Assembly (NCBI GenBank): GCA_965365655.1
Contig: CBDUCN010000278.1
Coordinates: 1 to 7,038 of the forward strand
Source of the DNA: JBFHNV01 sp965365655
GTDB lineage: Bacteria > Pseudomonadota > Gammaproteobacteria > HK1
Direction of reading: 5' to 3'
DNA length: 7,038 nt
A program made the position numbers and the translations under genes. This document shows, one piece after another, positions 6,119 to 7,038 of the stretch (within the stretch, counting starts at the first letter, position 1; every line of letters starts with the position of its first letter). The notes beneath the pieces were generated by a model. That model was not told where the DNA came from and made no database searches. It saw only the letters and a list, made by a program, of their open reading frames with translations.

Positions 6119-6916
6119 ATGAAGAGAACCTTTCCCGCCGAGTTCGTGTACCAGGTGTTCAGCCTGATCATCGGCGTGATCCTCGTGCACGCGGTGTACG
6201 TGACCGTCGTGCGGCCGAACGCGGACGCGTTCCTCGCCGCCGAGCAGGCGCGCGTCGAGGCGGATCCGCAGCACGTCCCGCAACGCTCCCTGTACGTGGT
6301 GGTTCGCGACTTCGAGCAGGAGGCCTGCTTCGTGCTGCTGCTGTGGGCGTTCGCGATCATGGCCTACAAGGGCGTCGCGACGCAGCGCCAGCGCGCGCTG
6401 CTCGAGCAGGACCTGATCGTGCTGGGCGACGGGCAGCGCATCCGCCCCGACGACGTCGCCGCGCTGCGCGAGAGCCTCGACGCGCTGCCGCGTCGCATCC
6501 AGGACGTGCTGCTGATCCGGAGCCTGCGAACGGCGCTCGAGCGCTTCGATGCGACCCGCGACGTGCACGCGGTGTCCACCGCGACGCGCGATCTGTGCGA
6601 GTCGGAGGGCGAGCGGCTGGAGTCGGAGCTGTCCATCGTGCGCTACGTCGCGTGGGCCATTCCGTCGATAGGCTTCATCGGCACCGTGCGCGGCATCGGC
6701 GACGCGCTGGGGCAGGCGCACCGCGCGGTGGAAGGCGACATCACCGGCGTCACCCAGAGCCTGGGCGTCGCGTTCAATTCGACGTTCATCGCGCTGGTGA
6801 TCAGCATCGTGCTGATGTTCTTCGTGCACCAGCTGCAGCTCGTGCAGGAGCGCCTGGTGCTCGACACCGAGAGCTACTGCGACCAGCACCTGATCCGGTT
6901 CCTGGACGCGCGCTGA
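6119..6916 (+). CDS. MotA/TolQ/ExbB-family proton channel subunit
   Basis: The 265-residue inner-membrane protein has four predicted helices at about 9-31, 66-84, 173-195 and 218-238. A large cytoplasmic loop lies between the second and third (about 85-172) and a short cytoplasmic tail at the end. The family signature is clear in helix three, IPSIGFIGTVRGIGDAL (181-197), corresponding to the PxxGLLGTVxG motif of ExbB/TolQ/MotA. It continues in helix four with SLGVAFNSTFIALVISIVLM (214-233). Members form a pentameric channel that couples the proton gradient to motion or force in the envelope through an ExbD/TolR/MotB-type partner. No such partner is encoded in the visible sequence, so the partner is unknown. 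Four helices resemble MotA more than the three of ExbB/TolQ, but length and motifs do not identify MotA itself. It follows the small secreted protein by 44 bases and has AGGA six bases before its ATG. Confidence 0.93.
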   Translation: MKRTFPAEFVYQVFSLIIGVILVHAVYVTVVRPNADAFLAAEQARVEADPQHVPQRSLYVVVRDFEQEACFVLLLWAFAIMAYKGVATQRQRALLEQDLIVLGDGQRIRPDDVAALRESLDALPRRIQDVLLIRSLRTALERFDATRDVHAVSTATRDLCESEGERLESELSIVRYVAWAIPSIGFIGTVRGIGDALGQAHRAVEGDITGVTQSLGVAFNSTFIALVISIVLMFFVHQLQLVQERLVLDTESYCDQHLIRFLDAR

Positions 6917-7038
6917 TCCCGTGACGCCGTCATCGCGCCGCGTTCGCCGACGCCTCGAAGGGCGGGTGAAGAGCTCCGTCTTTCGCCGGCCCGCGTCCGG
7001 TGCAGGGATGCACCGGCAGCCGTCGAGCACGTAGGTGC
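6917..7038. other. Downstream non-coding tail of the window
   Basis: No convincing gene is seen in these 122 bases. An imperfect stem with a one-base bulge joins 6965-6972 to 6979-6987. A strong hairpin at 6997-7016 is listed separately. The last 12 bases form a small GCAC/GTGC inverted repeat (7027-7038) that may extend past the window. The run of hairpins suggests a transcript end or an extragenic repeat rather than a continuing operon. Confidence 0.45.
6997..7016 (+). terminator. Perfect 8-bp hairpin after the channel gene
   Basis: CCGGTGCA (6997-7004) pairs with TGCACCGG (7009-7016) around a GGGA loop, which fits the GNRA tetraloop class. It lies 80 bases after the channel gene stop. There is no T-run, so it is not a classical intrinsic terminator. 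It could be a 3'-end stabilising stem, a bidirectional terminator or one copy of an extragenic palindromic repeat. Confidence 0.45.

Noticed and set aside
5657..7004. 11-bp direct repeat CGTCCGGTGCA at 5657-5667 and 6994-7004
   Set aside because: Repeats of this length are expected many times by chance in 7 kb of such GC-rich sequence.

Overview
The window is very GC-rich DNA, with G or C at nearly every third codon position in the true frames. All supported genes lie on the + strand. The architecture (FHA-like/PEGA/SUMF1 fusion, TPR-PEGA membrane protein, MotA/TolQ/ExbB channel, short secreted protein) and the codon usage suggest a high-GC Proteobacterium, most likely an environmental Gammaproteobacterium. 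There is no rRNA or other marker gene here, so this placement is an inference.

Layout. Positions 2-274 hold the 3' end of an unrecognised protein with a charged C-terminus. Its stop overlaps, as ATGA, the start of a 416-residue lipoprotein of unknown family (271-1521). After 29 bases comes a bitopic inner-membrane protein with periplasmic TPR repeats and a PEGA-like C-terminus (1551-3062, TTG start). Its stop overlaps, as GTGA, the start of an 838-residue protein (3059-5575). That protein has an FHA-like N-terminus, one membrane helix, five PEGA-type repeats and a C-terminal SUMF1/formylglycine-generating-enzyme fold. The two overlaps and the short gap indicate one co-transcribed unit that began upstream of the window.

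A 226-base gap (5576-5801) is rich in inverted repeats and probably ends the first unit and begins a second. It is followed by a 90-residue secreted protein (5802-6074) and a 265-residue MotA/TolQ/ExbB-type proton channel subunit (6119-6916). The last 122 bases carry no recognisable gene but do carry a strong 8-bp hairpin with a GGGA loop.

How the genes may work together (inference): an outer-membrane lipoprotein, two inner-membrane proteins that place TPR, PEGA and SUMF1 domains in the periplasm, a small secreted protein and an ion-channel subunit would together form a trans-envelope assembly. The SUMF1 domain lacks both catalytic cysteines of true formylglycine-generating enzyme, so it is more likely a binding or scaffold domain than an enzyme. 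No mobile element, CRISPR array, tRNA or rRNA was seen.
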